64,000 nt of DNA from Diaminobutyricibacter sp049994905 (GTDB lineage: Bacteria; Actinomycetota; Actinomycetes; Actinomycetales; Microbacteriaceae): assembly GCF_049994905.1 (NCBI RefSeq), contig NZ_CP188258.1:2976001-3040000 (forward strand), given 5' to 3'. A program made the translations under genes and the position numbers. Under the pieces are notes generated by a model, which had not been told where the DNA came from, ran no database searches, and saw only the letters and a program-made list of their open reading frames with translations. This document shows, in pieces, positions 42,640 through 52,136 of this stretch. Numbering within the stretch: the first letter of the stretch is position 1; the number at the start of each line of letters is the position of its first letter.

Positions 42640-43641
42640 ATGCGAATCGGAGTCATCGGAGCCGGCGCGATCGGCGGCACGATCGCCGCGCTCCTCGACC
42701 GGGCGGGCCACACGGTCGAGGTGACCGCCCGCGGCGACCACCTGGCCGCCATCCGCTCGACGGGGCTGCAGCTTTCCGGCGGGTGGGGCACGCACACCGC
42801 GCACGTCGGGGCGGCAGAGAAGCTCACTGCGGCGCCCGAGCTCGCCTTCGTGTGCACGAAGGCACAGGATGCGGCGGCCGCGATCCGCGAACACGCCGAG
42901 CTGCTCGCCGGCATCCCCGTCGTGATCGTGCAGAACGGGCTCACGGGGCTGAGCGAAGCCTCCGCCCTGCTGCCCGACTCCGACTGCGTCGGCGCACTCG
43001 CGCTCTGGGCTGCGAGCTACCTCGCCCCCGGCAGGGTGAGCGTCACCACCCCGTCGACGACCTACCTCGGCTCGGGCGACGACGCCCCGAGCCCGGCGAC
43101 ACTGAAAGTCGCCCGCGTTCTCGGCGCGGTCATGCCGAGTGAGGCCACCGACAATTTCACGGGCTGCCAGTGGACGAAGCTCATGGTGAACCAGATCAAC
43201 GCGATGCCGGCGATCACCGGACTGAGCGTGCAGGAGACCCTCGGCGACCGGCACCTGCGGCGCATCGTCACCGCGAGCCTGCGCGAGGCTGTGCGCATCG
43301 CCATCGCCTCAGGCGTGCGCTTCGGGAGCCTGCAGGGCCTCACCGACGGCATCCTCCGGTTCGTCGCCCGCGCTCCGCTCTCCGTCGCGCAGGTGGTGCC
43401 GCTGCTGATGAAGCGGCGGATGGGGCGCACCCCGAATCCGGGATCGACGCTGCAGAGCATCCGTCGCGGCCAGCCGACCGAGATCGACTACCTCAACGGC
43501 GCCGTGGTCGACCAGGCGGCCCGCATCGGCAGGCACGCCCCGATCAACGCCGCACTCGTCGGTCTCGTTCACCGGGTGGAGCACACGGGCACGTTCGTCG
43601 ACCCGGCCGAAGTCACCACGACACTCGCACCGCTCCTGTAG
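42640..43641 (+). CDS. panE: 2-dehydropantoate 2-reductase (ketopantoate reductase) family
   Basis: 333 residues; TACGCT ends six bases before the ATG. Rossmann GAGAIGGTIAALL at the N-terminus, VQNGLTGLSE, catalytic Lys in WTKLMVNQINAMPAITG, and C-terminal STLQSIRRGQPTEIDYLNGAVV, the motif that closes on ketopantoate. NADPH-dependent step of pantothenate (CoA) synthesis. Other ketoacid reductases share this pattern, so panE is probable rather than proven. Confidence 0.88.
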   Translation: MRIGVIGAGAIGGTIAALLDRAGHTVEVTARGDHLAAIRSTGLQLSGGWGTHTAHVGAAEKLTAAPELAFVCTKAQDAAAAIREHAELLAGIPVVIVQNGLTGLSEASALLPDSDCVGALALWAASYLAPGRVSVTTPSTTYLGSGDDAPSPATLKVARVLGAVMPSEATDNFTGCQWTKLMVNQINAMPAITGLSVQETLGDRHLRRIVTASLREAVRIAIASGVRFGSLQGLTDGILRFVARAPLSVAQVVPLLMKRRMGRTPNPGSTLQSIRRGQPTEIDYLNGAVVDQAARIGRHAPINAALVGLVHRVEHTGTFVDPAEVTTTLAPLL

Positions 43642-43655
43642 GGCACGGGCGCCCT
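43640..43655 (+). terminator. Weak hairpin between convergent panE and kinase genes
   Basis: AGGGC and GCCCT with a 6-base loop, starting within the panE stop. Confidence 0.3.
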
Positions 43656-43665
43656 GGTGTCGGCG

Positions 43666-44340
43666 TCAGCAGCTGTCCGCGAAGATCCGGCGCGGATGCT
43701 CCGGGTCGGCATTGTCCACGAGCGCACTCGCATACTCCCGCGGGTTCGCCTCGGTGAAGTACAGTTCCTGGCCGTCGCGATACCGTGCATTCGCGAGCGC
43801 ATCGGGATTCGGGTCGCGCGCGTCGCGCTCGGCGAGGCGCCCGTAGGCGACCTCCCACGGCACCTCGAGCAGGATCGAATAGTTCCAGATCCCGCGCAGC
43901 TCCGGCCGGTTGAGGAAGACCCCGTCGACGATGAGCACGCCGTCCGGCTGGCCGGTCACCCAGCGCGACACGGTCGCCGCATCCCGCCTGACATCCCACG
44001 CGGCGGTCTGGAAACCGGTGCTGCCCGCCATGCGGAACGGATCCACGAGCACCCGTCGGAACGTCTGGTAGTCGAACGAGTCGCGGTAGAACGACACGGG
44101 AGACTCACGACCGTCGCGGTACCGTTCGGCACGCGGACGGTGGAAGTCCTCCATGGATGCCCGGAACGCGTCATGTCCCGCCTCGCGGAACACCGCGGCC
44201 AGGTCGTCGCCGAACGTGGTCTTGCCGGCGCCGTCGATGCCGTCGACGGCGACGATCACGCGGCCGTGACCGTAGTTGTGGGCGATCTCTCCCACCAGTT
44301 CCCTCAGGAATTCGTTGCGCGGTGTTGGCGGCAGCTGCAT
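43666..44340 (-). CDS. Uridine-kinase-like P-loop nucleoside kinase
   Basis: 224 residues; TAGGCT ends six bases before the ATG. Walker A GIDGAGKTT near residue 34, SMEDFHRPRAERY and DSFDYQTFRRVLVDPF as in uridine kinase/phosphoribulokinase-like proteins, VDGVFLNRPEL as the Walker B region. Likely phosphorylates a nucleoside or similar small molecule; substrate uncertain. Confidence 0.82.
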   Translation of the reverse strand: MQLPPTPRNEFLRELVGEIAHNYGHGRVIVAVDGIDGAGKTTFGDDLAAVFREAGHDAFRASMEDFHRPRAERYRDGRESPVSFYRDSFDYQTFRRVLVDPFRMAGSTGFQTAAWDVRRDAATVSRWVTGQPDGVLIVDGVFLNRPELRGIWNYSILLEVPWEVAYGRLAERDARDPNPDALANARYRDGQELYFTEANPREYASALVDNADPEHPRRIFADSC

Positions 44341-44346
44341 GTGACG

Positions 44347-44374
44347 AGCCTAAGCCGCCGGGGCCGCTTACGCT
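44347..44374. promoter_or_regulatory. Divergent -10 pair for the kinase and mutY
   Basis: TAGGCT on the minus strand (44352-44347) and TACGCT on the plus strand (44369-44374), each six bases from a start codon. Only 16 bases lie between them. Confidence 0.55.
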
Positions 44375-44380
44375 GGGATC

Positions 44381-45274
44381 GTGCCAGAACGTGCAGCAGC
44401 ATCCGCGCCGCTGCCGTTCGCGGCGACCGTGATCGACTGGTTCCACGCCAACCGCCGCGACCTGCCCTGGCGCCGCGACGGGTTCACCGCCTGGGGCACG
44501 CTCGTCAGCGAGTTCATGCTGCAGCAGACCCCGGTCTCGCGGGTCATCCCGCACCTCGAGGAATGGCTGACCCGCTGGCCGACACCCGCCGACCTGGCGG
44601 CCGTCCCGCCCGGTGAGGCGGTGCGCGCGTGGAAGTCGCTCGGCTACCCGCGCCGCGCCCTCTGGCTGCACGCCTGCGCCGTCGCCATCACCGAGGAGCA
44701 CGGCGGCGTCGTCCCCGACGACGTGGATGCGCTGCTCGCCCTGCCGGGAATCGGTGACTACACGGCGCGTGCGGTCGCGGTCTTCGCATACGGAGGCCGG
44801 CATCCGGTCGTCGACACCAACATCCGCCGGGTCATCGCCCGTGCCGTCGACGGCGACGCCGACCCTGGGCCGCCGAGCGCGCGGCGCGACCTGGCCGCCA
44901 TGGAGTCGCTGCTGCCGGCGGACCGCGCCGCCTCCGTGGCGTTCAACGCGGGAATGATGGAGCTCGGCGCCATCGTCTGCGCGGCGCGCGCGCCGAAATG
45001 CGACGGATGCCCGGTGCGCGACGCCTGCGCGTGGCGCCTCGCCGGGTACCCGGCCTACGACGGTCCCCGCAAGGCCGTGCAGAAAAAGTACGAAGGCTCG
45101 GACCGGCAGGTGCGCGGCCTGGTGATGGCGGAGCTGCGGGCGTCGCACATCCCGGTGACGCGTGGCGAACTCGAGGCAGTATGGCCCGACGACCTGCAGC
45201 GCGAGCGTGCCATCGCGGGGCTCGTCGCCGACGGCCTCGCCGTCGAAGGCTCCGACGGCCTGCTGCTTCCCTAG
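44381..45274 (+). CDS. mutY: A/G-specific adenine DNA glycosylase MutY
   Basis: 297 residues. EFMLQQTPVSRV (catalytic Glu region), helix-hairpin-helix LPGIGDYTARAV, Asp in PVVDTNIRRV, and the 4Fe-4S loop with cysteines spaced C-x6-C-x2-C-x5-C (CAARAPKCDGCPVRDAC). Removes adenine mispaired with 8-oxoguanine. The C-terminal NUDIX-like 8-oxoG-recognition domain is reduced to a ~70-residue stretch. Stop shares CTAG with yciI. Confidence 0.94.
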   Translation: MPERAAASAPLPFAATVIDWFHANRRDLPWRRDGFTAWGTLVSEFMLQQTPVSRVIPHLEEWLTRWPTPADLAAVPPGEAVRAWKSLGYPRRALWLHACAVAITEEHGGVVPDDVDALLALPGIGDYTARAVAVFAYGGRHPVVDTNIRRVIARAVDGDADPGPPSARRDLAAMESLLPADRAASVAFNAGMMELGAIVCAARAPKCDGCPVRDACAWRLAGYPAYDGPRKAVQKKYEGSDRQVRGLVMAELRASHIPVTRGELEAVWPDDLQRERAIAGLVADGLAVEGSDGLLLP

Positions 45275-45579
45275 CCTTCGAGCAGGGCGCCGCCGTCGCC
45301 GAAGACGAGCGGGTTCCAGTCGAGGATCCTCGAACGCCAGACCAGGCCTTCGGTGTAGAACGGGTCGCCCTCGCGGAACCGTTCCGCCGCCTCGCGACTG
45401 CGGAACACGGCCATGGAGCCTTCCGCCACAGGGTTGCCGAACGTGCCGATCATCACGACGTCACCGCTTTTCGCGAACTCGTCGAGGTAGGCGCGATGGC
45501 GTGGATACGTCTCGACGAGACGTTCGAAGTGCTTCGGATCCGCTTCGGGATCACTGTCGTAGAACGAAACGGCGTACAT
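45271..45579 (-). CDS. YciI-family protein
   Basis: 102 residues; TACCCT ends six bases before the ATG, deciding this start. Ferredoxin-like fold with YPRHRAYLDEFAKSGDVVMIGTF and GDPFYTEGLVWRSRILDWN, a family pattern with conserved His-Asp residues. Function not established; the last four bases overlap the mutY end on the other strand. Confidence 0.88.
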   Translation of the reverse strand: MYAVSFYDSDPEADPKHFERLVETYPRHRAYLDEFAKSGDVVMIGTFGNPVAEGSMAVFRSREAAERFREGDPFYTEGLVWRSRILDWNPLVFGDGGALLEG

Positions 45580-45595
45580 GCTGGAAGGGTACCGC

Positions 45596-46120
45596 CTACG
45601 CTTTCCCGGCGGCGTCTTCTGCGGCCTCTTCTTCAGCGGCGTCGTCGTCATCGGCATAGAAATCGCTGCCGAAATCGTCGTCCTCGCCCACGGCATCCGT
45701 CTCGCGCGGTTTCACGTACGGGTCTTCATCTCCCGCATATTCGGCGCCGGCGGCGAGCCCTGCCACTTCGGTGTCGCGCTGGCGCGCTTCACGAAGCAGG
45801 TCTTCGATGTGCGCCGCATTCTCGGGGATCGCGTCGAGGATGAATTCGAGCGACGGCGTGAGGCGTGCGGTGATGTTCTTGCCCACTTCGGTGCGGAACA
45901 TGCCCGTCGCGGCCTTGAGGGCCGCGGCCGTGTCTGCCCGCTCTTCGTCGGTTCCGTAGACCGTGTAGAAGACGCTGGCGTGTTGGAGGTCGCCGGTCAC
46001 CTGTACATCGGTGATCGTGACGAAACCCATGCGCGGATCGCGGATGCCGCGCTCCAGTCGCTTGGCGATGATCACTTTGATCCTGTCGGCGAGCTTTCTC
46101 GCGCGTGCCGGGTCGGCCAT
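45596..46120 (-). CDS. rbfA: Ribosome-binding factor A
   Basis: 174 residues, KH-type fold with RIKVIIAKRLERGIRDPRMG and TITDVQVTGDLQHASVFYTVYG. Needed for 16S rRNA 5' end processing and cold adaptation. A ~55-residue acidic tail (DDDDAAEEEAAEDAAG) is longer than usual. Next gene upstream is infB, as in many bacteria. Confidence 0.93.
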   Translation of the reverse strand: MADPARARKLADRIKVIIAKRLERGIRDPRMGFVTITDVQVTGDLQHASVFYTVYGTDEERADTAAALKAATGMFRTEVGKNITARLTPSLEFILDAIPENAAHIEDLLREARQRDTEVAGLAAGAEYAGDEDPYVKPRETDAVGEDDDFGSDFYADDDDAAEEEAAEDAAGKA

Positions 46121-46233
46121 CGCTGTCCCCTCTCTCTCCCGTCGGGGAGTCACTGCCTGGTGGTGCCCCGCGAATCAGTCGCGGATACCGGACGAGCCGG
46201 AGGCGGGTTGCCCCACCTCCGGCTCGTGGTCGG

Positions 46234-49056
46234 TCAGACGCGCGGCTTCTCGCGCATCTCGATCGTCTCGATCTCGTCACCGATCTGGATGTCGTTGTAC
46301 TTGCCGAGGCCGATACCGGCTTCGAAGTCGGTACGCACCTCGGTGACGTCGTCCTTGAACCGGCGCAGCGACTCGATCGCGAGACCGTCTGCGACGACGA
46401 CGCCGTCGCGGATGACCCGCGCCTTGGCGTTGCGCGTGATGGTTCCGGACCGCACGATGACACCGGCGATGTTTCCGAACTTGGAGGAGCGGAACACCTC
46501 GCGGATCTCGGCCACACCCGACTGGACCTCTTCGAACTCGGGCTTGAGCATGCCCTTGAGCGAGTTCTCGATGTCTTCGATCGCGTTGTAGATGACCGAG
46601 TAGAAGCGCACATCCACACCCTCGCGGGCCGCGCGCTCGCGGGCCTTGACGTCGGGGCGCACGTTGAAGCCGATGACGATCGCGTTGTCGATGGTCGCCA
46701 GGTCGATGTCCGACTCGGTGATCGCACCGACACCGCGGTGGAGGATGCGCAGCTGCACCGAGTCGTCGACCTCGATCTTCATGAGCGAGTCCTCGAGCGC
46801 CTCGACGGCACCGGACACGTCGCCCTTGATGATGAGGTTGAGCGACTCGACCTTGCCCTCTTCGAGAGCACGGGTGAAGTCCTCGAGGCTGATGCGCTTG
46901 CGCGCCTTCGCCAGCTGGGCGTTGCGCTCGACGGCTTCGCGCTTCTCGGCGATCTGACGGGCCGTGCGGTCCTCCTCGGTGACGAGGAAGGTGTCGCCGG
47001 CTCGCGGAACACTCGAGAGGCCCTGCACCTGGACGGGACGCGACGGAGTGGCCTCATCGACCACGTCGCCGTTCTCGTCGACCATCGCACGAACACGGCC
47101 GTACGCCGTTCCGGCGACGATCGCGTCTCCGACGCGGAGCGTTCCCGACTGGATGAGCACCGTCGCAACAGCACCACGGCCCTTGTCGAGCTTGGCTTCG
47201 ATCGCGACACCGCGGGCGTCCTTGTTCGGGTTCGCGCGCAGGTCGAGGCCGGCGTCGGCGGTGAGGAGCACTGCGTCGAGCAGGTCCTGGATGCCGATGT
47301 CGTTGCGTGCCGACACGTCGACGAACATGACGTCGCCGCCGTACTCCTCGGCGACCAGACCGAACTCGGTGAGCTGCTGGCGCACCTTGGCCGGGTTGGC
47401 GTCCGGCTTGTCGATCTTGTTCACTGCGACCACGATCGGCACGTTCGCCGCCTGTGCGTGGTTGAGCGCCTCGATCGTCTGCGGCATGATGCCGTCGTCG
47501 GCCGCGACCACGAGGATCGCGATGTCGGTGACCTGGGCACCACGGGCACGCATGGCGGTGAACGCCTCGTGGCCCGGGGTGTCGATGAAGGTGATGGCCC
47601 GCTCGAGGCCCTCGTGCTCGGTCGTCACCTGGTAGGCACCGATGTGCTGGGTGATGCCACCCGCCTCGCCGGCGACGACGTTCGCGTTACGGATCGCGTC
47701 GAGGAGCCGGGTCTTACCGTGGTCGACGTGGCCCATGACCGTGACGACGGGCGGACGGATCTCGAGGTCTTCGTCGGTTTCGTCTTCGAGTTCCTGTTCG
47801 AGGTCGATGTCGAAGCCTTCGAGCAGCTCCTTGTCCTCGTCTTCCGGCGAGACGATCTGCACCTTGTAGCCGAGCTCTTCGCCCAGGATGCCGAACGTGG
47901 CCTCGTCGAGGGACTCGGTCGCCGTCGCCATCTCACCGAGGTGGAAGAGCACGGTGACCAGGTTTCCGGGGCTTGCGTCGATCTTGTCGGCGAAGTCGGA
48001 GATCGAGGCGCCGCGACGCAGTCGAACGATGGTGTTGCCGTCGCCGCGGGGTACGCTCACGCCACCCAGCGACGGGGCTTCGCGCAGTTCGAATTCCTGC
48101 CTCTTCGTGCGCTTCGACTTGCGGGCCTTGCTCTTTCCGCCACCGCGTCCGAACGCACCGGCAGTGCCACCGCCTGGGCCACGGCCACGGCCACCGCCAC
48201 CGGCCGGGCGAGGTGCGCCGAAGCCGCCACCGCCGCCTGCACCGGCGCCGCCGGGACGCTGGAAGCCGCCGCCTGCGCCTGCACCGGCGCCGCCGGGACG
48301 CTGGAAGCCGCCGGTACGGGCACCGCCCGGACCGGCGCCGGGGCGCTGGAAGCCGCCGGGGCGCTGACCCTGCGCTGGAGCACCCGGACGCGGCGAACCG
48401 GGCCTGGGCGCCGAGGGGCGCGGGATGTTGCCGGGGCTGGGCCGCTGGCCCATGCCCTGCGAGCTGGCGAACGGGTTGTTGCCCGGGCGCGGGTTCGCCG
48501 GACGCTGGCCCATGCCCTGGTTGGAGGCGAAGGGGTTGTTGCCGGGGCGGGGTGCACCCGGGCGAGGGATGTTGCCGCTGGGGCGCGGTGCCGCAGCCTT
48601 GTCGGTGTCACCGGTGGCCGGGGCGGCCGCTGCGGCGGCAGGGGCCTCGGCAGCAGATGCTGCCTTGTCGGCAGCAGCCTTGTCCGCGGCGGCTTTCTCG
48701 GCTGCCGCCTTCTCTTCGGCGATCGCCTGGCGCTCGGCGACCGACAGCGGCGCGCTCGGAACGGGCGCTGCGGATGCCGCGGGTACCGTTGCGACGGGCG
48801 CAGCGGGGGCAGGTGCCGGAGCTGCGACGGTCGCCTGGGTCGGGCGTGCCTTCGGTGCGACCGGGGCCGCGGCGCCTGCGGGCGCGGCGAGGCCATCCGC
48901 CTGCAGCGCAGCGCGAAGCTTGCGCGCCACCGGCGGTTCGATGCTGGAGGACGGTCCCTTGACGAACTCGCCCATTTCCTTCAGTTTTGCAAGGGCTACC
49001 TTGCTGTCGACTCCGAGTTCGCTGGCGACCTCGTGTACGCGTGGTTTTGCAGCCAC
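46234..49056 (-). CDS. infB: Translation initiation factor IF-2
   Basis: 940 residues from a GTG with AGGAG upstream. N-terminal IF2-N (VHEVASELGVDSKVALAKL), then a ~230-residue Ala- and Gly/Pro/Arg-rich linker with repeated RPG-type units, then the GTPase: GHVDHGKT near residue 440, DTPGHEAFT and NKIDKP. Domains II-IV follow. Positions initiator tRNA on the small subunit. Confidence 0.96.
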   Translation of the reverse strand: MAAKPRVHEVASELGVDSKVALAKLKEMGEFVKGPSSSIEPPVARKLRAALQADGLAAPAGAAAPVAPKARPTQATVAAPAPAPAAPVATVPAASAAPVPSAPLSVAERQAIAEEKAAAEKAAADKAAADKAASAAEAPAAAAAAPATGDTDKAAAPRPSGNIPRPGAPRPGNNPFASNQGMGQRPANPRPGNNPFASSQGMGQRPSPGNIPRPSAPRPGSPRPGAPAQGQRPGGFQRPGAGPGGARTGGFQRPGGAGAGAGGGFQRPGGAGAGGGGGFGAPRPAGGGGRGRGPGGGTAGAFGRGGGKSKARKSKRTKRQEFELREAPSLGGVSVPRGDGNTIVRLRRGASISDFADKIDASPGNLVTVLFHLGEMATATESLDEATFGILGEELGYKVQIVSPEDEDKELLEGFDIDLEQELEDETDEDLEIRPPVVTVMGHVDHGKTRLLDAIRNANVVAGEAGGITQHIGAYQVTTEHEGLERAITFIDTPGHEAFTAMRARGAQVTDIAILVVAADDGIMPQTIEALNHAQAANVPIVVAVNKIDKPDANPAKVRQQLTEFGLVAEEYGGDVMFVDVSARNDIGIQDLLDAVLLTADAGLDLRANPNKDARGVAIEAKLDKGRGAVATVLIQSGTLRVGDAIVAGTAYGRVRAMVDENGDVVDEATPSRPVQVQGLSSVPRAGDTFLVTEEDRTARQIAEKREAVERNAQLAKARKRISLEDFTRALEEGKVESLNLIIKGDVSGAVEALEDSLMKIEVDDSVQLRILHRGVGAITESDIDLATIDNAIVIGFNVRPDVKARERAAREGVDVRFYSVIYNAIEDIENSLKGMLKPEFEEVQSGVAEIREVFRSSKFGNIAGVIVRSGTITRNAKARVIRDGVVVADGLAIESLRRFKDDVTEVRTDFEAGIGLGKYNDIQIGDEIETIEMREKPRV

Positions 49057-49136
49057 AATTCTCCTGTCTGGGCCTGACCCGGACAGGGCAGACCGTTAGT
49101 AACGGACGGGTCTCATTTCGAGCCGCTCATTAGTTG

Positions 49137-49415
49137 TCACTCATTTGAGTTCACTGTGCCGTTCAGCCTGTTCTCTCGTAGTGCGGCCTGGATGGCCTTG
49201 GTGTCGAGCATTCCCTCGACCCTCAGCGCCCGCCCGAAGGCACGTCGCTGCAGGGCCTTTTCGAGGCACTCGCCAGTCGGATGCAGCCACGCACCACGCC
49301 CGGGCAGAGTGGCGGAGTGGTCCACCACGAGTTCTGAACCCCGGGCGACAACCCTCAGAAGCGAGGACCGGGAGGCGCGAGAACGGCAACCGACGCACGT
49401 TCTTACAGGTACCAT
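49137..49415 (-). CDS. ylxR: YlxR family (DUF448) RNA-binding protein
   Basis: 92 residues; AGGAGGGG lies directly upstream of the ATG, which is preferred over a GTG 30 bases earlier. VRTCVGCR at the N-terminus and GRGAWLHPTGECLEKALQRRAFGRAL are the family marks. Usually next to nusA and infB, and implicated in RNase P and ribosome assembly; here infB is adjacent but nusA is not. Confidence 0.92.
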   Translation of the reverse strand: MVPVRTCVGCRSRASRSSLLRVVARGSELVVDHSATLPGRGAWLHPTGECLEKALQRRAFGRALRVEGMLDTKAIQAALRENRLNGTVNSNE

Positions 49416-49546
49416 CTTACCCCTCCTGAGGCGGCGGCGGCGCACGGGTGGGCCACGTCCACCGTTCAGGCTACCTCGGCGCCACGCAGGCGAGCCTTGT
49501 CAACGACCCCGACGAGGGGGCACACTGCATGCGGGAGGGATCGATC

Positions 49547-51997
49547 GTGACGAAGCATGCCCTGGTGAAGCAACGACCCCGACGTATCGCGGTGACCGCC
49601 GCCGGTGCCGCCGCAGCCGTCCTCCTGGCGTTCGGCATCGCCTCGCCAGCCGCCGGCGCGACCACATCCTGGCCGCAGTTCGGCGACGGTCCGTCCCATT
49701 CCGGTGTCAACGCATCCGAGACGACGATCAGCACAGCCACGGTGGGAAACCTGAGCAAGAAGTACACCGCATCGCTGCCCGGGGTGTCCGACGGAGCGCC
49801 GGTCTACCAGCCGGGGGTCGTGACACCGAGCGGCACGCACGACCTCCTCTTCGTGACGACGAAGTCCGGCTGGATCGTGGCCCTCGACGCTTCCACCGGG
49901 TCGACCATCTGGTCGCACCAGAACGGCCCGGGCAGTTGCACCATCAACAATGGCGGAACCCCCTGCTACACGACGTCGTCGCCTGCAATCGACCCGGCGG
50001 GCACGTTCGTCTACTCGTACGGGCTCGACGGGCGCGTGCACAAGTACCGCATCGGTGACGGTACCGAAGTGACGTCCGCATCCTGGCCCGAGCTCACAAC
50101 GACGAAACGGTTCGACGAGAAGAGCTCACCCGCACTCACGGTCGCGACCGTCGGCGGCACGTCCTACTTGTACGCGGCGAACGGCGGCTATCCCGGTGAC
50201 AATGGCGACTACCAGGGCCACGTGACGACGATCAATCTCGCCACGGGAACCCAGAAGGTCTTCAACACGCTGTGCAGCGACCGGACGATCCACTTCACCA
50301 CGACAGCATCGACCGACTGCTCGCAGGTCCAGTCCGCTGTTTGGGCGCGGCCGAGCGTCGACTACGACGCCGCCACCGGCCTGGTGTACTTCGCCACGGG
50401 CAACGCGGGCTTCGACGGGGTTCACAACTGGGGTGACTCCGTCCTCGCCATCCACCCAGACGGCAGCGGAACCACCGCGGGCCCGGTCGACAGCTATACG
50501 CCCACGAACCAGGCGCAGCTCGACTCGGCGGACCTCGACCTCGGAAGCACCTCGCCGGAGATCGTGACCGCCCCGAACGGCTCGACGGTCGCGAACCTCG
50601 GCGTGCAGGGCGGCAAGGATGCGAAACTGCGGCTCCTGAACCTGTCGAACCTGAGCGGGCAGGGCGGCCCGGGCCACCTCGGTGGCGAACTGCAACTGAT
50701 CGATCTCCCTCAGGGCGGTACGGTACTCACCCAGCCGGCCGCATGGGTCGACCCGACGACAAACACCTCATGGGTGTTCGTCGCTAACGCCAACGGCATC
50801 TCGGCCTTCAAGGTCGTACTCGGCACGGGCGGCAAGCCGCAGCTCACGCAGGGCTGGACCCACACCGGGAGCGCATCCGCCGGCACCTCGCCGATCATCG
50901 CAGGCGGGGTGCTCTTCTACGTGACCAACGGCGGAGCGCGTGCCCTCAACCCGGCAACAGGTCAGGTCCTGTGGACGGACACCTCCGGAACTGTCGGACT
51001 CCACTGGCAGAGCCCCATCGTTGTCAACGGCGCGCTGTACTACGCCGACGGGTCCGGGGGTCTCCGCGCGTTCACGCTCCCGGCAGCATCTCGGATCGCC
51101 GGCTCCGACAGGTACGCGACGAGCGCCGCACTCTCTGCGTCCACCTTCGCCCCAGGCGTGCCGACCGTCTACATCGCGTCGGGCGCGGGCTTCGCGGATG
51201 CGCTCTCCGGCTCGGCCGCAGCGGGCGCAGGCCATGGTCCTGTCCTGCTGGTGACCCCCACCGCCATCCCGTCGTCCGTCGCCGCCGAACTGACCCGCCT
51301 GCATCCGATGAAAATCGTCGTGCTCGGCGGGTCGGGCGTCGTGAGTGACAGCGTGCAGCAGCAGCTGGCCCACTACACCGGCGGCGGCGCGTCCAGCGTA
51401 ATCAGGATCGCGGGCGCTGATCGGTACGCGACCAGCGCCATGGTCTCGGCGGAAACGTTTGCGGCTCCGCATCCGGTCGCCTACATCGCGAGCGGCGAGG
51501 ACTTCCCCGACGCGCTCTCCGGTGGTGCGCTCGCCGCCGGCAGCATCAAGGGCGGTCCGGTGCTTCTCGCCACTCATGACACGCTTCCGGACCCGATCGC
51601 CACCGAACTCAGGCGCCTGAGTCCGACGAAGATCGTCGTGCTCGGGGGAACAGGAGCGATCGGGGACTCGGTGAGGGCTGCGCTCGCCACGATCGCACCG
51701 GTTACACCGCTCAGCGGCGCCGACCGGTACGCGACAAGCGCGGCCGTCGCGAACCAGTTCACGCCAGGCACGTCAGCCGCCTACGTCGCGGTCGGGACGT
51801 CCTTCGCAGACGGACTCGCGGCTGCGAGTGCCGCAGGCCATTTCAACGCCCCGGTGCTTCTCGTCGCTCCGCATGCGATTCCCGCCTCCATCGCCACTGC
51901 GCTCACTCGGCTGCAGCCGACCGCGATCATCGTGGTCGGCGGAACGGGCGCGATCGACAGCTCCGTTCAGGCAGCACTCGGCGCCTACGTGCACTGA
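49547..51997 (+). CDS. Secreted beta-propeller protein with three CWB2 cell-wall-binding repeats
   Basis: 816 residues; GGGAGGG seven bases before the GTG, chosen over an ATG 18 bases upstream. Signal peptide to about residue 36 (FGIASPAAGA). Residues ~50-510 form a PQQ/YVTN-like propeller (VALDASTGSTIWSHQN, LNPATGQVLW repeats). CWB2 repeats begin at residues 516, 620 and 722 (each xIAGxDRYATS...) and anchor the protein to wall polymers. It stands on the opposite strand between nusA and ylxR. Confidence 0.9.
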   Translation: MTKHALVKQRPRRIAVTAAGAAAAVLLAFGIASPAAGATTSWPQFGDGPSHSGVNASETTISTATVGNLSKKYTASLPGVSDGAPVYQPGVVTPSGTHDLLFVTTKSGWIVALDASTGSTIWSHQNGPGSCTINNGGTPCYTTSSPAIDPAGTFVYSYGLDGRVHKYRIGDGTEVTSASWPELTTTKRFDEKSSPALTVATVGGTSYLYAANGGYPGDNGDYQGHVTTINLATGTQKVFNTLCSDRTIHFTTTASTDCSQVQSAVWARPSVDYDAATGLVYFATGNAGFDGVHNWGDSVLAIHPDGSGTTAGPVDSYTPTNQAQLDSADLDLGSTSPEIVTAPNGSTVANLGVQGGKDAKLRLLNLSNLSGQGGPGHLGGELQLIDLPQGGTVLTQPAAWVDPTTNTSWVFVANANGISAFKVVLGTGGKPQLTQGWTHTGSASAGTSPIIAGGVLFYVTNGGARALNPATGQVLWTDTSGTVGLHWQSPIVVNGALYYADGSGGLRAFTLPAASRIAGSDRYATSAALSASTFAPGVPTVYIASGAGFADALSGSAAAGAGHGPVLLVTPTAIPSSVAAELTRLHPMKIVVLGGSGVVSDSVQQQLAHYTGGGASSVIRIAGADRYATSAMVSAETFAAPHPVAYIASGEDFPDALSGGALAAGSIKGGPVLLATHDTLPDPIATELRRLSPTKIVVLGGTGAIGDSVRAALATIAPVTPLSGADRYATSAAVANQFTPGTSAAYVAVGTSFADGLAAASAAGHFNAPVLLVAPHAIPASIATALTRLQPTAIIVVGGTGAIDSSVQAALGAYVH

Positions 51998-52020
51998 CCG
52001 GGTCGGATGCCCGACCAGTC
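51996..52020 (+). terminator. Terminator hairpin at the end of the CWB2 gene
   Basis: GGTCGG-ATGC-CCGACC stem with outer GAC/GTC pairs, beginning in the stop codon; nusA ends 116 bases further on in the opposite direction. Confidence 0.6.
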
Positions 52021-52136
52021 GCCTCGGGTCGATCGCGCCAGTTACGCCCGGCACATTCCGCCGGAACGGGGGTTCATTCGTTCAACGTGCAGCGTACTGT
52101 CGGGGATCGACTCCGGCTGGGTGGTGGCCGAGCAGG

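Noticed and set aside
46105..49077. 990-codon open frame opposite infB
   Set aside because: Follows the infB codon phase in reverse; the Gly-rich linker of IF-2 explains its low-complexity part.
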